Source: Pterobdella sp. o SKG-2022 (taxonomy: Eukaryota > Annelida > Clitellata > Hirudinida > Piscicolidae). From it: DNA of 64,000 bases. Shown one piece after another: positions 1 to 22,141 of this stretch; the stretch's first letter is position 1; every line of letters starts with the position of its first letter. The translations under genes and the position numbers were made by a program. The notes beneath the pieces were generated by a model. The model worked only from the letters and a program-made list of their open reading frames with translations, did no database searches and had not been told where the DNA came from. Where the stretch lies: assembly GCA_964035795.1 (NCBI GenBank), contig OZ038321.1, positions 1,586,408 through 1,650,407 of the forward strand. Direction: 5' to 3'.

Positions 1-600
1 ATTATTTTTTTTATTTGTGTTATTAGTTTTTTTTATTATTGTCACTAATTTTATTTGTGTTATTAGTTACCTTTTTTTTTTTGCTTTTTGTACTTTTTTA
101 CTATTATCACTACTGTTTCATTTATTGTGTTTGTTTCTATTTTTTATATAATTTTTTATATTTTTTTTCTAACTCTTATTACTATTATTTTTATTATTCA
201 CTTTTAATTATTTCATTTTTATTTTTTGTTTTTTTTTACAATATTTGTACTTTTTGTTTTCATTTCCATCATTTTTGCTGTTACTGTTGTTATTATTCTC
301 ATTATTATAACTAGAAATTCATTATTATTCTTATTATTATCATTGTTATGCACTCTTATGACACACACTCGAAAGAGATTTATTAATTGGCAATTAAGAT
401 CCGTAAATTACTCTGAAGCATTTGATCGGAGAGTCGTCGGATGATTTGTTTATTATTATTATTATTATTATTTATTTTTTTTTGTTACTATTATAATTAC
501 TCTTTTTTTTTTGAACCTTTTTTGTTGATATCTTTTTCAATATTATTTATTTTTTTATTATTTTTTATTTTATTTTTTTTTTTTTTGAATTTAATCTAAG
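1..600. repeat. T-rich low-complexity tract, no gene
   Basis: Dominated by runs of T and TTA/TTATT units. The open frames here translate only to Phe/Leu/Tyr strings, and no motif or splice-supported exon is visible. Probably simple-sequence intergenic DNA. Confidence 0.7.
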
Positions 601-1207
601 TGCCGATAAATTTATTAAGAAATACTACAAAAAAGGCATACAAAAGCTCTAATAAATCAATCCATTATTTATTTTTATGATTTTTCCATCAGTTATTTAT
701 TTTGCTATCATTTTTCATTTAACTCCTGTTCCTTTATCATCAACATGAATACCAAATAAGATCATTTTATTTTTATTTCAACAAATTTTCCACCAATAAT
801 ATAGCGGGAATCAACTCTCTCTAAGATTCACCACTCTTAAAACTGTAGGTTCCACCCATTCTCCCTGTGGATCTGCAAAAGCAATTGATGGTGTAGAGAT
901 GTTGAGAGGTTAGTGATGAAGATGTTGGTGAAAGGTATAAAAGTTTTCAAATTTTTTGGGAGTGATGTGATAGTGTTAGAAAAGGTCACACCATTATGGT
1001 AAAATTCTGAAAGGTATTTGATGATGGAGAATGTATTGAAAGAATTTTCTCGATAGATGGCGTTATGATAATTTTTTATGTTGGTGATGGTGTGGTAGTG
1101 TTCAGAGTGTTCATGTGATGGTAGAGAGATGTTGGTAGAAGAGTTGAAGAGAATGTAGGCATGTTTAGAGATTTGAAGATGGCTTGAGTAATGATGTTGA
1201 GTGAAAT

Positions 1208-1348
1208 AAACACAAAGTATTTATTAATCTGATCCACAAAGCTTTTGATAAAACTAACTTACATTATCGAGTGGCCACTTCATAAAAGTTCGCCTATTGT
1301 GTTATCATACGAAAAGCTTAACTAAGTTGATAAATACTTTGTGTTTGT
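1208..1348. repeat. Palindromic repeat with 17-bp-class terminal inverted arms
   Basis: The arm AAACACAAAGTATTTAT near 1208 is repeated as its reverse complement near 1332-1348. Inside are an AAAGCTTTT block, the phrase CTTACATTATCGAGTGG and CGAAAAGCTT, which link it to the ribozyme-like repeat family elsewhere in the window. Probably a non-autonomous retroelement remnant. Confidence 0.55.
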
Positions 1349-1689
1349 TTGTCTCATTACTTGATTAAAACTTTACTACGTCATCATTATTTTACGTCAT
1401 CATTCTAAGTCATCATTATTCTTCTTCTTCATTATTCTAAGTCATCATCATGATGTAGAGATTCCGAGGGGAGTTTGAGGGTGGAGAGATGAGCAGAGAT
1501 TTATGATGGAGGTGGGAGGTGTTTTAAGGTGGTCCGATGGTGCTTGAAGGAACTCTAACGTTTCAAACTCATTTTCAGTCTGCCTCCCCAGTAAGTTGCT
1601 TAAAGCATCATATTCATGTATTTTTTTCAGTATGGGATATACCCTTTTGATGGTTAGGTATTGGGAAGGGTTGACTTGGAAGTGATCTT

Positions 1690-1873
1690 TATGTAATGTA
1701 ATGTAATTCGGTAGTTATAAAGCACATTTCCTTATAGATCAAAGCGCTTGCTACAAATTCAATGTAGCGAAAACACAGTGTGTAACAGGTGCTAATTGAT
1801 GGCCCACGCGGGATCGAACCCGGTAACTTTAGGTAATTAGTCTAATGCTCTACCATTGAGCTATACGGGCTGA
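1690..1873 (-). mobile_element. tRNA-derived SINE, family with TTACAT tail
   Basis: Read on the minus strand, a tRNA-like head comes first, with an A-box-like TAGCTCAATGG and a B-box GGTTCGATCC. It is followed by a body containing GTAGC and AAGCGCTTTGATC, and ends in a TTACATTACAT-type tail at about 1690. The head's anticodon loop resembles tRNA-Thr. A near-identical body and tail occur at 41163-41340, so this is a dispersed element and not a tRNA gene. Confidence 0.75.
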
Positions 1874-2314
1874 CATAATATATAATATACGTTTTACTTT
1901 TTGTGTTTTATTCAATAAATACTTTGTGTTTGTTTTTGAATATATCCTTTAAATACCTACCTTGTACTAGTATAGCCTTTTATTTCTGATGGTGTGGTGT
2001 CAGTTTGGTTTGATATTGGGGGTGGTTTGAAGGTAGGTTAGGGATATATCATTGGAGGCTCCATGCGTCCCAACAGTTTTTTTGGATATTTTTTATATTT
2101 TATAATTAATTTTTCAAAAAAATTATTAAAAATAAACTCAATTTTTTAAATTTGCTTTAAATTTTCAAAAAAAGCAACAAAAACTGCTTTTTTAAATTTA
2201 TTATTAAATAATTCTAGAGAAATATAATACTCTTCAGGATATTTTATGCTTAATATTTATATTCGGTTTGCAAGATAATAATGTCACCTACTTCAAAATA
2301 AGCGCAAAGGCAAG

Positions 2315-2455
2315 CAACTGAGACGCACTGCTACAAACTTAATGTAGCGAAAACACACTGTAGAAAAGTATGATGATTGTTGGCCCACGTGGGATCGAAC
2401 CCAGTCACTTCAAATAATTAGTCTAATGCTCAACCACTGAGCTATAGGGGCCAAC
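2315..2455 (-). mobile_element. tRNA-derived SINE, truncated
   Basis: Minus-strand copy of the same SINE family as 1690-1873. The tRNA-like head spans about 2382-2455, with B-box GGTTCGATCC changed by one base. It is joined to the body phrase with AATGTAGCGAAAACACACTG. The AAGCGC...TTACAT tail is missing, so this copy is 3'-truncated. Confidence 0.65.
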
Positions 2456-2822
2456 CAAGCCATAGAGGCCAACATGCTACACTGTTGTCGAAAAAATTTT
2501 TTTTTATAATAAAAAATCAAAAACTTTTCGACAACTTTTCGTGCCTTATTTTTTTTTATTACCCCCATGCTCCGCCGTGTAGGTTAGGAACGTACCCTAT
2601 CTTCATCATCAGGCTGTTAGTGTTTGTATCAGAATTTTTCTTTTCATATTGAGAACCTAGCCTGATGAGAGCAGACTAATGATGAGCCTAATGGAAATAT
2701 TCATAGCTCAAACTTTGGTGATTTGTTGGAACAAAATGCTTCGAGAATCTTCGTTTACATGAGGTATATACCAAGTGATTTTCACCGTAGATACACATAT
2801 AATGCCGATTTTATACAAGCTT

Positions 2823-2910
2823 AGTTTGTATACTAGATAATGTGAGTTCAACTTACGAAAAGCTTCGTGTTGTTATTCAGTTAATAAAAGTGTTTGATTC
2901 AAATCGTTTT
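2823..2910 (+). repeat. Half-copy of ribozyme-like repeat (type 1 core)
   Basis: Contains TAGATAATGTGAGTTCAAC followed by TTACGAAAAGCTTCGTG, so a GTGAG/CTTAC-type hairpin precedes GAAA. The downstream phrase CAGTTAATAAAAGT also occurs at 40905-40920. No left inverted arm is evident. Confidence 0.5.
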
Positions 2911-4200
2911 TGTACATAGTCTAGTTTAGTTAATCATATAAGGACAAATGTTTTTTTCTGAATCACCAATCATCTCATCAATCTTTGTTCCATCAATAAC
3001 ACGCTAAGCTGATGAGCAAAAATGCTTTGAATGGTAATTTCTATTACCAATAGCAAACCTCAATACTAATACATATTATTAATTTGAGCTTGCGTATTTT
3101 GGTCTGTCCAATCATATGGCGATATTAACGACCTTTGTCACCATTATTTTTAATGCTGAATAAATCAACATTCATCTAATTAGCTTCAATATGAGGCTAA
3201 GCTCAAAACCACTTTGTACGGTGTTTTAGAATGTTCAATGAATCAATGGCCTTTGAAAGAACGCCTTCAAACCGTGATTTGTCAGATTTATACATCAAAA
3301 CATTATCCTTTCCTATAACACATCTATCTCAGGTATATTTGGGTAAATAGTCACGTTAAGGAGATATTCAATATTTAGAAGCCTTTTTTGTATCTGTGAT
3401 TTTGAGGCTAATAAGAAACAAATACCAACTCTTATCACGGTTGAGTCTTTTTTCATGCTAGCATGGGTTGGACAAATATTTTAAAATTAGTTTAGCTTCA
3501 AAATTGTTCTTAGAACCTTACAATTAGACGAAAACAAAAGAAAGATTTATTTCAAATGGTAAACTAGAACGTTCCATACTGTATTATAAATGTAATTATA
3601 AAAGAAGCAGATCATTAAACTAAACACGAAACACCCGACACAAAAACTCATCCAACTACAACACCATCCTTCGCAATTTGGAGCATCCTCCATTATAGGC
3701 GCATTAGTTACCTGTGTGTGAGGGTACCGAGCTGGTACACCACGTGCGTGATGTTATGCACGTAAATGAATAGATACAGTATCATCGCGCGCATATCAAT
3801 ATGATGCGGCATATCGTTATATAAATGACACAGTAAACCACACCATTTGATGTAACTAACGTCCTTGAACCGTTTACGCTGTATCTAATACACAAAACAA
3901 CAAAATTATATCGAAATATTGAGTTCGCTAAGTGACGTAATCAACATCACTACGTATTCGAATCTAAACGTTGTTGTTGTGGTTTAAGAAGGATTTTAAA
4001 ATTTTATGAACCATTAATAAACACAAATATGGACTATGTTGTAACTACCACATTAAAAAAGATAGATAAATTTTATAGCCACAGCCATTCGTAACACAAG
4101 CATAAGAGGTGAGATGTTAAGCATATATAAAGATAAAGAATCAATGAATGTACTTAATAAAGTTACATATATGTGTATATATATACGTGAAATTCACGAC

Positions 4201-5762
4201 TTAAGCCTTGGCGGCCTCTTCCGTTTCTGCCTCTCCATCAGCATTCTTCTTGTCGTCATCACCTTCCAAGCGATTAAGAACCAATTAAATACACAGTAAT
4301 GATGCGCGTGATGTAAAGTAGCTGAACATTATAGATGTTTATATAAAAGCTTGATTACTATTATGGGGCATAATAGCATCTAGCTTGTATGTACATACAT
4401 ACATATATGAGGTTGCTCCTATACACATAAGGATGTGCATATATGAGACAGTGATTATTGGGCATTTAAGAAGCCATTGATAAAACAGAAGCACCATTAC
4501 CTTGCAAGTCAGAGGTCCACAGAGTGAGGTTGTCTCTGAGGAGTTGCATGATCAGTGTGGAATCTTTGTAGCTCTCTTCATTCAGTGTATCCAACTCTGC
4601 AATCGCTTCATCAAACGCCTTCTTCGCCAACTGACAAGCTTTTTCTGGGCTGTTGTAAATCTCATAGTAGAAGACCGAGAAGTTGAGAGCTAGCCCTAGT
4701 CTAATGGGGTGGGTTGTGGTGAGGTCAGTGGCAGCACATGAACTGGCTTCGGTGTATGCTTCTAAGCTTTTGTCTGAGGCTTCTTGTTTGCTTGCACCAG
4801 TCTCAAATTCAGCCAAATATCTGTAGTAGTCTCCCATCCTGTTGTGATAATTATTTTCAATTTTTTGGGTTGTGATGTGAATAAATAAATAAACTTTGAA
4901 ATTAAGTAATGTATTTGTTATTAGTTAAATACTGAAAAATAAAATGAGTTAACCAACATCTTATTGTAGAAAACTTTTGATTCTCCTTGGGTGGTGTTGG
5001 GAAGAAGATGATCTTTAATCACTTTTAAGACATCATCACATATTTCTTTGAGCTCTTTCTCAACCTACATGTAGTTCAACATAGTATCAGACTGATGAAA
5101 GTTCAAGAGAAAGCGAAATAACTGAATCCTGGTGAACGATAAAATAACAGTAGAACTTGATTAAAAACTCTTACTTTTTTCTTATAATCTTGGATGATTT
5201 TTGCACTGCCATCAGAGCCATCTTCCTTGGCTTCAAGGCTTGAAATGATCCTCCAGGATGCTCTTCTTGCCCCAATCACATTCTTGTAGGCTACTGATAT
5301 CAGATTCCTTTCTTCCACGGTCAATTCTACATTGAGGGCAGCGACCTTTTTCATGAACCCCACCATTTCTGAATGAAATTGAGAAAATATTATAATTGAC
5401 CCCAGAATAATACTAATTTTGAAAAATTATTTTAAAATGTTATATCTAATACTTGAAAAAAATAAAATTTTCAATAAATGTGTATTGCAAATGACTTAAT
5501 TAGTAAATGACAATGAACAACGAGGAATGTCGCGAACATGCCATTGTGTTAAAATAATTTTTTATTTAAAATTAAAACTAAAACTTTAATTCGCATAAAA
5601 ATTTGAATTTAATAAAATAAAACTCATAGTGGTTGCCTTACTTATAATTACTAAATAACTGTCATTACCCGGTATTTGAAATTATGTATAAAATTTACCA
5701 TCATATCTTTCAGCTTGCTCTGCGAGCTTTGATTTGTAAACATTATCTTCACGATCAGTCAT
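4201..5762 (-). CDS. YWHAE-like: 14-3-3 protein, epsilon-like, complete (5 exons)
   Basis: 14-3-3 proteins are cytosolic dimers that bind phosphoserine/phosphothreonine motifs in kinases, transcription factors and channels. Exons on the minus strand: 5762-5699, 5368-5175, 5064-4958, 4838-4501 and 4262-4201. All junctions are GT-AG and in phase, giving about 254 residues, normal for the family. Diagnostic stretches include [20 protein letters not shown] in exon 2, [10 protein letters not shown] and the binding-groove segment [17 protein letters not shown] in exon 4, and DNLTLWTSD near the end. The wording of exon 2 is closest to the epsilon isoform. Reading exon 4 past its donor gives a short alternative tail ending LSMAS. 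The acidic tail [20 protein letters not shown], encoded by 4262-4201, fits the family's variable C-terminus much better. Family identity is certain; isoform assignment is probable. Confidence 0.93.
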
Positions 5763-6828
5763 TTTAGCAAAAATTGATTTAATCGAAAAAGTATTAGACA
5801 AAACACAAATTTATTAACGAGAAATTCACGAGCAAGATGGCGTCAGCGGATAAAAATTTCCTTTAAAAGATCCTTTATATTATTTCAGAAAGCGCAATAT
5901 TAATTAAGTTAGTTTTCGAAATTTAATTCATAAATATATTGTAGTATTTTCATTCCAAATAAACTTTAATAATTTTTAATATTTGCAAAAATATGAACAG
6001 ACTTTTTTGCTACTAATTCCGAATATAATTGAAATCCATTTTAGAATATTAGAAGCTATAGGTTACGAAAGTTTTTTGTGATTAATATTTTCATTTTTAA
6101 CTATTTTTTTTATTGGTAAATTATTCATAATATAATTACATTTAATTTATGTATATTCGGTATTTTGTTTAACAAATAAGCAACCGCCATTAGCATCTAT
6201 TTTAGATTATCATGATTATCTAAGAACTGAAAAATTATTTATTTTTCATATCTCCACAAAATTTCACTTTCATTTCACCCTTCAACAATATGCCCTCTTT
6301 GCCACATTCATACTCACGATGAATTTTTTTTTTCAAATTTGAAAATAACCAAAAAAATTTTGACTTCATGAGCCCTGTAAACGGACCATGTGGAAACGGA
6401 ATCTCATTAAAAAAAGTGGCCCGAAGGGATTGAGAGTACTTATTATCATTTCAAGCATGAGAGTCAAAAAAAATTAAATTTTTATTATTTTTTTGGAATC
6501 GATAAATTAATCTTATGCCCTAAAACGATAATGAGGCGCTGAAGATGTTATCCAACTACAAACCATCTGAGTTTCCATCAACACTAATGAAGCAGTTCGA
6601 ATTTATTTTGAAATAAATTTTTCCCAATAAAATCTACATCTAATTATTAGAATTTTTAAATGAATTATTTTATAAAAATTTATACTACTCAATAACTTCA
6701 ATTTCACTTTTAGATACGCCTATATTGGTAAATAGAAATCATTGGCAAGAAGTCAAAGTGCGCTATTGTATATTTCAAGAAAACTTTCATTTTTTGATTT
6801 CTTTCTTTTTTTTTGCAAAAATTTCAAT
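5763..6828. other. Divergent intergenic region between 14-3-3 and riboflavin transporter
   Basis: AT-rich sequence separating two head-to-head genes. It must hold both 5' regions, but no convincing TATA box or other named site is visible. An upstream in-frame ATG at 6742 would add 29 residues to the transporter. That is unlikely because family members begin just before the first membrane segment. Confidence 0.5.
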
Positions 6829-9362
6829 ATGAATTGTTTGAAATTCGCTTCTATTTCGTTTCCAGTATATTGTTTGATAGCTATATTCGCAATATCTTCA
6901 TGGGTGGACATAGTGGGTTTGTGGGTGGAGTTGCCCTTGATAATAAATCATTTACCAGAACATTGGAAACTGCCTTCATACATGGCTTTAGTCATACAAC
7001 TTTCCAATATAGCACCTGCTCTCTATAGCATAACATCAAAATGTAGAGCTTTAACCAGAAGTTCAGACAGTATTAAAAACAATAACACACACCGTAAAAG
7101 AGACGTCGTTCTATCTTTTGGCATTATTTCCATAGAGGCTCTTTCAATTTTTCTTTTATCATTCTTTTGGAGCAAAACTTTGTATGTTTTTGGCAGTGAA
7201 AGAAGTGTAGCACTTTTAAGTTTATTAGCTTTTTGTTCATTATGTAGTTGTCTATCATCACTGGTATATCTTCCATACATGGCTAGATATCCCTCCACAT
7301 ATTTATCAGCATATTACATTGGCCAAGGTTTATCCGGCCTGTTACCAGGACTTCTAGGTCTAGCACAAGGTTTAGGAGGAAGCCCAGAATGTATTAATAA
7401 GACTGTCATTTTGAATTCAACTTGTGGAGAAAATGGAGAGTGTTTGTATGAAACAAAATTAGTTCCCTTGTATCCTGCTCCTAAGTTTTCTGTTGAGATT
7501 TTTTTTGTTCTGGTTACAATCATCTTGATTGCCAGTGCAATAGCTTTTTATGTTTTGAACTTTACCAAGTTGAAACGCCATCAATCGTTAACAACACGTG
7601 AAAATAAGAAAATATACACAATAGAAAAAGAAAATCAAAATGAAGAAGGAGGTGAGCAAATTTTACCCACATCAGAAAGTAAAATTAAAAAAACCAATGA
7701 CAGAACTCTAGTAATCTTCCACTTAATCTTAGTCTTCTTATTAAATGCCTGTACAAATGGAATCCTCCCATCAACCCAATCATACTCATGCTTGGCCTAC
7801 GGCAACGTTGTCTACACATTAGCCATTCGTTTATCGTCAATTGTAGGATCAATAGCTTCATTATCAACAATGTTTCTACCAAAACCAAATGGTAGAGTTC
7901 TCGGAATACTCACCACCTGCGGCTTGGTCGTTGTGGGCTTCCAACTAATGCTAGCATTCCAAAGCCCCCATCCTATTCTTCAATATCACTTTATGGGACC
8001 TATAATTGTGGTTAGTCCTTGATTCTTCTTGATACAGTATCTAATATTTTCATCTCTGTTAATTATACATTATTATTGATTCAGTATATTTAGTTTTTTA
8101 TTCAACTTTGCTTATAGTAGCAATGATATCAACAAATTTTCTTTTTTCATAATAATAATAATTTCCCAACTTCTGGTAAAGAAAAATGGCTATGAAAAGA
8201 GTTTGATTGAATCATGGTTGTATATTATATATATTTATTTTTTTTATATTATTAATTTAGAGACTTTAGCTAAAGCTAGCAGTGTAAGATGGTTTGGTCA
8301 TGTAATGAAGAGGGATGAGAGGAATGTTTTGAAAGGCACTCGCTTTTAAAATTGATGGTTTAAAAAAGAAGGGTATGTCAAAAGTTAAGTGGAAAAACAG
8401 AATAGTTTCAGAAATTAGTGAAGTTGGCTTGAAAGAGAAAGATGCCTTGGTTAGGAAGAAATGGAGATTAGGAATATATAAAATTGCAGTAAATAAATGG
8501 AGTAAATCTGGCCACCCTCAGTATAGTGGGGAAGATACTAGATTTAAAATCTTGGTATGTATCAATTCTTATAAATCCTATTAAATAATTTCTTTCATTC
8601 CAAATTATAATTCCAAACACAAGAAAATCATTTTTTAATTTTTGGCACAAAGGAGTGGCACTTAGTGAAACATACCTAGTCCCTCACCAAAATCCTAGTT
8701 GAGGCTATTGATGGTCTACTTACATACATATATAAAATCTCGCGAATATATATTTAGAAAATGGATCATTAGTGTGGCAAAAAAACAATGTATTTATTTT
8801 AACTTTTCAAAGACATTGAATGTATTTTTTTTCAATATTTTGTATTGAAAAACTTTAATTAACGCTTTATGATGAGGCTAAACTTATCGAAAATTATAGC
8901 TTTTGATTCTCAATAAATGTATTAAAAATTCCTCTTATTTTATGTTTTTCATTGCAATTTAATTATTCAAATAAATTCACTCAGCTGCTTACAATAATCT
9001 TACATTACCAAGTGATTTATTCATTGCACTTTCTTGAAGTATAATACCCTTAATAACACAGTTATACTAAAACACACATGAAAAAAAAATTATCATACCC
9101 ACACACACATATGTATACAAACATGTGATCTCACACACACACAAACCAACCTCAACAGGTAGCATCAACCTTGTTAATGACAGTCTGTTTCTCCTTTGTG
9201 AGGGTATCAGTGTCATCAGTTCTTCACGAGGTCGGAGGTCGCAGGGCACTTGTGTGGTGTGGTGGGGTGACACAAATTGGGTCATTTTGTGGTGCTGTAG
9301 TAGCGTTTTGTTTTATTAATTTCACCACACTTTTCACTAGTGCTAAGCCTTGTCAGTCTTAA
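6829..9362 (+). CDS. SLC52A-like: Riboflavin transporter (SLC52A/RFVT family), complete, 2 exons
   Basis: Plasma-membrane riboflavin (vitamin B2) carrier. Exon 1 is 6829-8010 and exon 2 is 9159-9362; both are phase 0 at the junction (GTG|GTTAGT ... CAACAG|GTA) and together encode about 461 residues, the usual family length. The N-terminus has the family signature GLWVELPLIINHLPE and LPSY after the first membrane segment. About ten hydrophobic segments follow, with a hydrophilic loop near residues 240-300. The exon 2 product carries SVLHEVGGRRALVW and TQIGSFCGAV, which match the family's last two helices, then a Cys-containing tail. An open frame continues past the donor to 8022 but lacks the last helices, so splicing is required. 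The single intron holds a LINE 3'-end fragment (8270-8575). Family assignment is firm; which paralogue is unknown. Confidence 0.9.
8270..8575 (+). mobile_element. Non-LTR retrotransposon 3'-end fragment
   Basis: Encodes, with stops and frameshifts, the common LINE C-terminal phrase SVRWFGHVMKRDERN followed by VKWKNRIVSEI and a WR block. The final 80 bases (WSKSGHPQYSG when translated, ending CTTGGTAT) recur at 37590-37655, where they run into a giant ATCT array. It lies in the intron of the riboflavin transporter, same strand. Confidence 0.75.
8860..8940 (+). repeat. Ribozyme-like repeat, type 2 core
   Basis: Contains TTATGATGAGGCTAAACTTA and then TCGAAAATTATAGC. GATGAG can pair with CTTATC, directly followed by GAAA. 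The copy at 33848-33932 is almost identical. It carries an intact TGATGA, which resembles the hammerhead core box apart from the base before it. Confidence 0.5.
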
Positions 9363-10173
9363 GTCATTGTTAAATTAAATTCAGCATTCAATGGTCTTCA
9401 CCACCACTTTTGCTAGGATAATTATTTGTAAAGACTATTTGGTCTTAAGTCTAAAATCAAATAACTAAGTTAATGGAAAAAATTTATTTAAATTTTACTG
9501 AACTTATCACAAGTCAAACTTACCAAGTGATGTTTATAAATTATTTTGTTTTTCTGTTGGTTGATTTAACTTTTAGTTATGAAGTTTACAATAATTTTTT
9601 AGTTACTTGTCTGCTGCTACTTAGTTAGGAATGGTGACTTGTTTCTGTTGTATAAAAATATTCAAGTTGTGAAGAGAATATTACTACTTTTAATAAAAAA
9701 TTCATCTTTATAGAAATCTGGCACTGAATTTTTCATAAGATCAACTTTTTTAAGTGGTATTGTTTCAAAGTTTAACTGTCAAAAATGAAAAATTTGAGTT
9801 TTTCGTCTGCTATTGTTCTGTAGGTTATTCTATTTCATTAATATGTTTTATATTGTGTCATAAGTAGTGCTTTCCTTGCTAGCATCAGTTGGACTGTTCT
9901 AGAATAATATATTACTTTAACCTCAGGTTGCTAAAAAATACAGGTTTTTTTTAGGAATTTTTAATTGTAATGAATCAATGTTGTAATTGATATTTGACGT
10001 TCTAGGTGAAATAAAATTTTCAAGACATTAAATTTCTGACTTTCATTTGATAAGATGAAAAATTTAATAACTTTATTCATTTTACAAAAGCATCATACAA
10101 GTTAAAATGTCATTCAATAAATTAGGTATCAGTCAGACGATATAGATGTAATAATCAGATTACCAAGCAAAGC
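9363..10173. other. Intergenic, no feature seen
   Basis: AT-rich sequence between the convergent riboflavin transporter and bZIP genes; both 3' ends must lie here. A phrase TTGCTAGCATCAGTTGGAC near 9878 resembles a repeat fragment at 3455-3475. Confidence 0.5.
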
Positions 10174-10467
10174 TTATTTAGTGCTGTATTCATGATCAGA
10201 TTTGAAAACGTTTTCGGCATCATAATTTTCGTTCTCTGATTTGACTCCCGAAAGAAGTAGACGACGTATTATAACAATTTCCTTCGATAATTTATTGATG
10301 GTCTGTTCGAGGTTGGCATTTTCATTTTTTAATGTCTCTACTTTTTGAGAAACCATTATAGCTTTTTGACGGCTTTTTTCTCGGCTCTTTTTTACCGATA
10401 TATTGTTGCGCTGCCTCTTCAAGCGATATTCTTCGGATTTCAAAGTTTTTGATGATTTTCGAGTCAT
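10174..10467 (-). CDS. CEBPG-like: bZIP transcription factor, C/EBP-gamma-like
   Basis: Single-exon protein of about 97 residues if it starts at MTRKSSK; an upstream in-frame ATG adds five residues. The basic region EEYRLKRQRNNISVKKSREK contains the C/EBP signature RNN-x-(A/S)VKKSR that contacts DNA. It is followed by a leucine zipper with heptad positions in VETLKNENANLEQTINKLS and IVIIRRLLL. There is no long N-terminal activation domain, as in the short gamma member, which usually acts as a heterodimer partner in the nucleus. The gene is divergent from the carboxypeptidase gene with only about 230 bases between start codons, so the two may share a promoter region. Family call is firm; orthology to gamma is inferred from length and wording. 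Confidence 0.85.
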   Translation of the reverse strand: MTRKSSKTLKSEEYRLKRQRNNISVKKSREKSRQKAIMVSQKVETLKNENANLEQTINKLSKEIVIIRRLLLSGVKSENENYDAENVFKSDHEYSTK

Positions 10468-10698
10468 TATAAGTTTTAGCAAAATATTATTTTAAAACTT
10501 AAAAATTGTTAAAAACTATTCAATAAACTATAATCTGAACACGAGAAGTATAAATTGCATCACACATTAACAAACAGTTTTTATTTATTTTCAAAATATG
10601 ATAGAAGCGCATAATTGAAAAAATATTATTTTTAATCGAATTTAACATAAAAAAAATTTTATAATTAATTTTCAGTTTTAAAAAATTGCACCTGAACG

Positions 10699-20438
<9,740 letters not shown>

Positions 20439-22141
20439 AATATTCAGTTATCCACTTCTAAGTTTTATGATGAGAATAATTATGCTATAAATAAAGGTAT
20501 AAATTATAATCCAAATAAACATAATATAAATAATTATACTAAAACTAATTATAATACAACTACCGGCAATACACAAAAGAAAAACGGTTTTTCCTCCCAC
20601 CTCCATCCCACCATATCTCTGCAACTTCTGAAGGACAACATTACTGATTTGGATAATAAATGATGATGATGGTGATGATGAAGATGATGAGGATGATGAT
20701 GATGATTTTTGATGCATTTATTGGTACATCAAAAATAGCTGTTTTTTAAAATGTTTTTCATTACATTCTCACCCTCTCTCTGAAGCTTGTATATAATGTT
20801 TTTGGTTTATATTTCGAATTTTAAGGGTTTTTACAAAGAAATTGATTGTTTTATTGAAATAAAAATAATGACTAATCTTTAACGTTGGAATTATAAAAAA
20901 ATTTAAGTACATTTATTAGCAAAAAAAACTACAATTTTCGGTAAGTATAGTCTTACCATAATACGTTAGCAATTTAAAAATAATTATAATTTTTATAGAA
21001 AAATTATTATACTATTATTAAAATAAAAATAACTAAATTATTATTATTATTATTATTATTTGAAAACAGTAATAATACTTTTATAATAAAAATAATTATC
21101 TTATTGTTATATTAAAAATAATCGTTATTTATTAATTGTTTGTTCTTTGTTTATTATCAAGAATATTATTTATTTTTATTATTACTAGTATATATCATTT
21201 TTTTTGGATTTAGTTTTAATATCTTTTTTTTATTTTTTTCTTATTTATTTTTTTTCATTTAGTAGCATTATTGAGTGTTGTTATATGTCATTGTCTTCAC
21301 ACACATCCTCACAAAACCCTTGAGCTTCACACCAGTGATAATCTTTTGGTATTTTTTCGCTTCGTTTTTATTTTAAAATAAAAAGAATAATACTAAAAAT
21401 AGTAACATTAATAGTAATAATAGCATTGAAAATGATGAAGTATAATATTAATGATAAAAAATTAATTTTCAGAATAATTTAAATTGGTTTTCGCAACAAA
21501 ATCTTCACTAATCAAAATTTTCAATCAATTTTTGTACAATTATTTTAAAAATTGTTCATAATACAGAAACTTTTTATGCTTTTCTGTTTTTCAAAGCGTT
21601 TGTTTTGTGTTTTTATATCAATTTGTGTTCACGTTTATATTTTGTATTGGAAATCACTTATTTTATAGTCAGATTTTGAATATCATATTACGTTATATAA
21701 TGTCTTTTTTGAGTATTATATCAACTAGTTTTATTATTTTTTTCTAGTCATGACTTGAAAGAATAAAAGTAAAAATAAAAGTTATTTTTAAATAATTAAA
21801 TAAGAAAATATCGTTCGAACTTTAACAAATCGTAAACTCATTTCTGTTTAATAATAATCGAAAAATTGAACAAAATTGAAAAAAACTGATGAAAATTATT
21901 TTCTGAATAAATTTTATAATTTTATATATTTTAAAGTTTATATGAAAATTAGCTTCTTTTAACCCATCCTCTTTTCAGTCACACTTAGATACATTATGGT
22001 CTTGTATCTAATGTAATTTTCCGAAATTATTGTCATCATTAAAGTAAATTAATCAAACGTATTTCAAGTGAAAAAGTTAAAATATTGTTTTCAGTATGTT
22101 TTTAATTTTTTAAAGCCAAATGACTGAACATTCGTTCAATT
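20439..22141. other. Intergenic, AT-rich
   Basis: Between the carboxypeptidase stop codon and the next ORF. It holds (GAT)n runs near 20665-20700, a minus-strand ribozyme-like repeat at about 20905-20970 and otherwise only AT-rich sequence. No exon was recognised. Confidence 0.5.
20905..20970 (-). repeat. Ribozyme-like repeat, type 2 core
   Basis: On the minus strand it reads GCTAACGTATTATGGTAAG, ACTATACTTACCGAAAATTG. GGTAAG pairs with CTTACC, then GAAA. Compared with 33848-33932 (GATAAG/CTTATC) the second base pair has changed on both sides, so pairing is conserved and sequence is not. Confidence 0.5.

Larger units (their letters stand above)
601..4200. other. Intergenic region with SINEs and palindromic repeats
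   Basis: No coding exon could be supported. The stretch holds a palindromic element at about 1208-1348, two reverse-oriented tRNA-derived SINEs (1690-1873 and 2315-2455) and a half-copy of the ribozyme-like repeat at 2823-2910. From about 2600 to 4100 I see only AT-rich unique-looking sequence. It lies downstream of the minus-strand 14-3-3 gene, so its right edge probably includes that gene's 3' untranslated region. Confidence 0.6.

Noticed and set aside
7023..7298. Antisense ORFs within the riboflavin transporter exon
   Set aside because: Shadow frames of a well-supported membrane protein; no independent motif.
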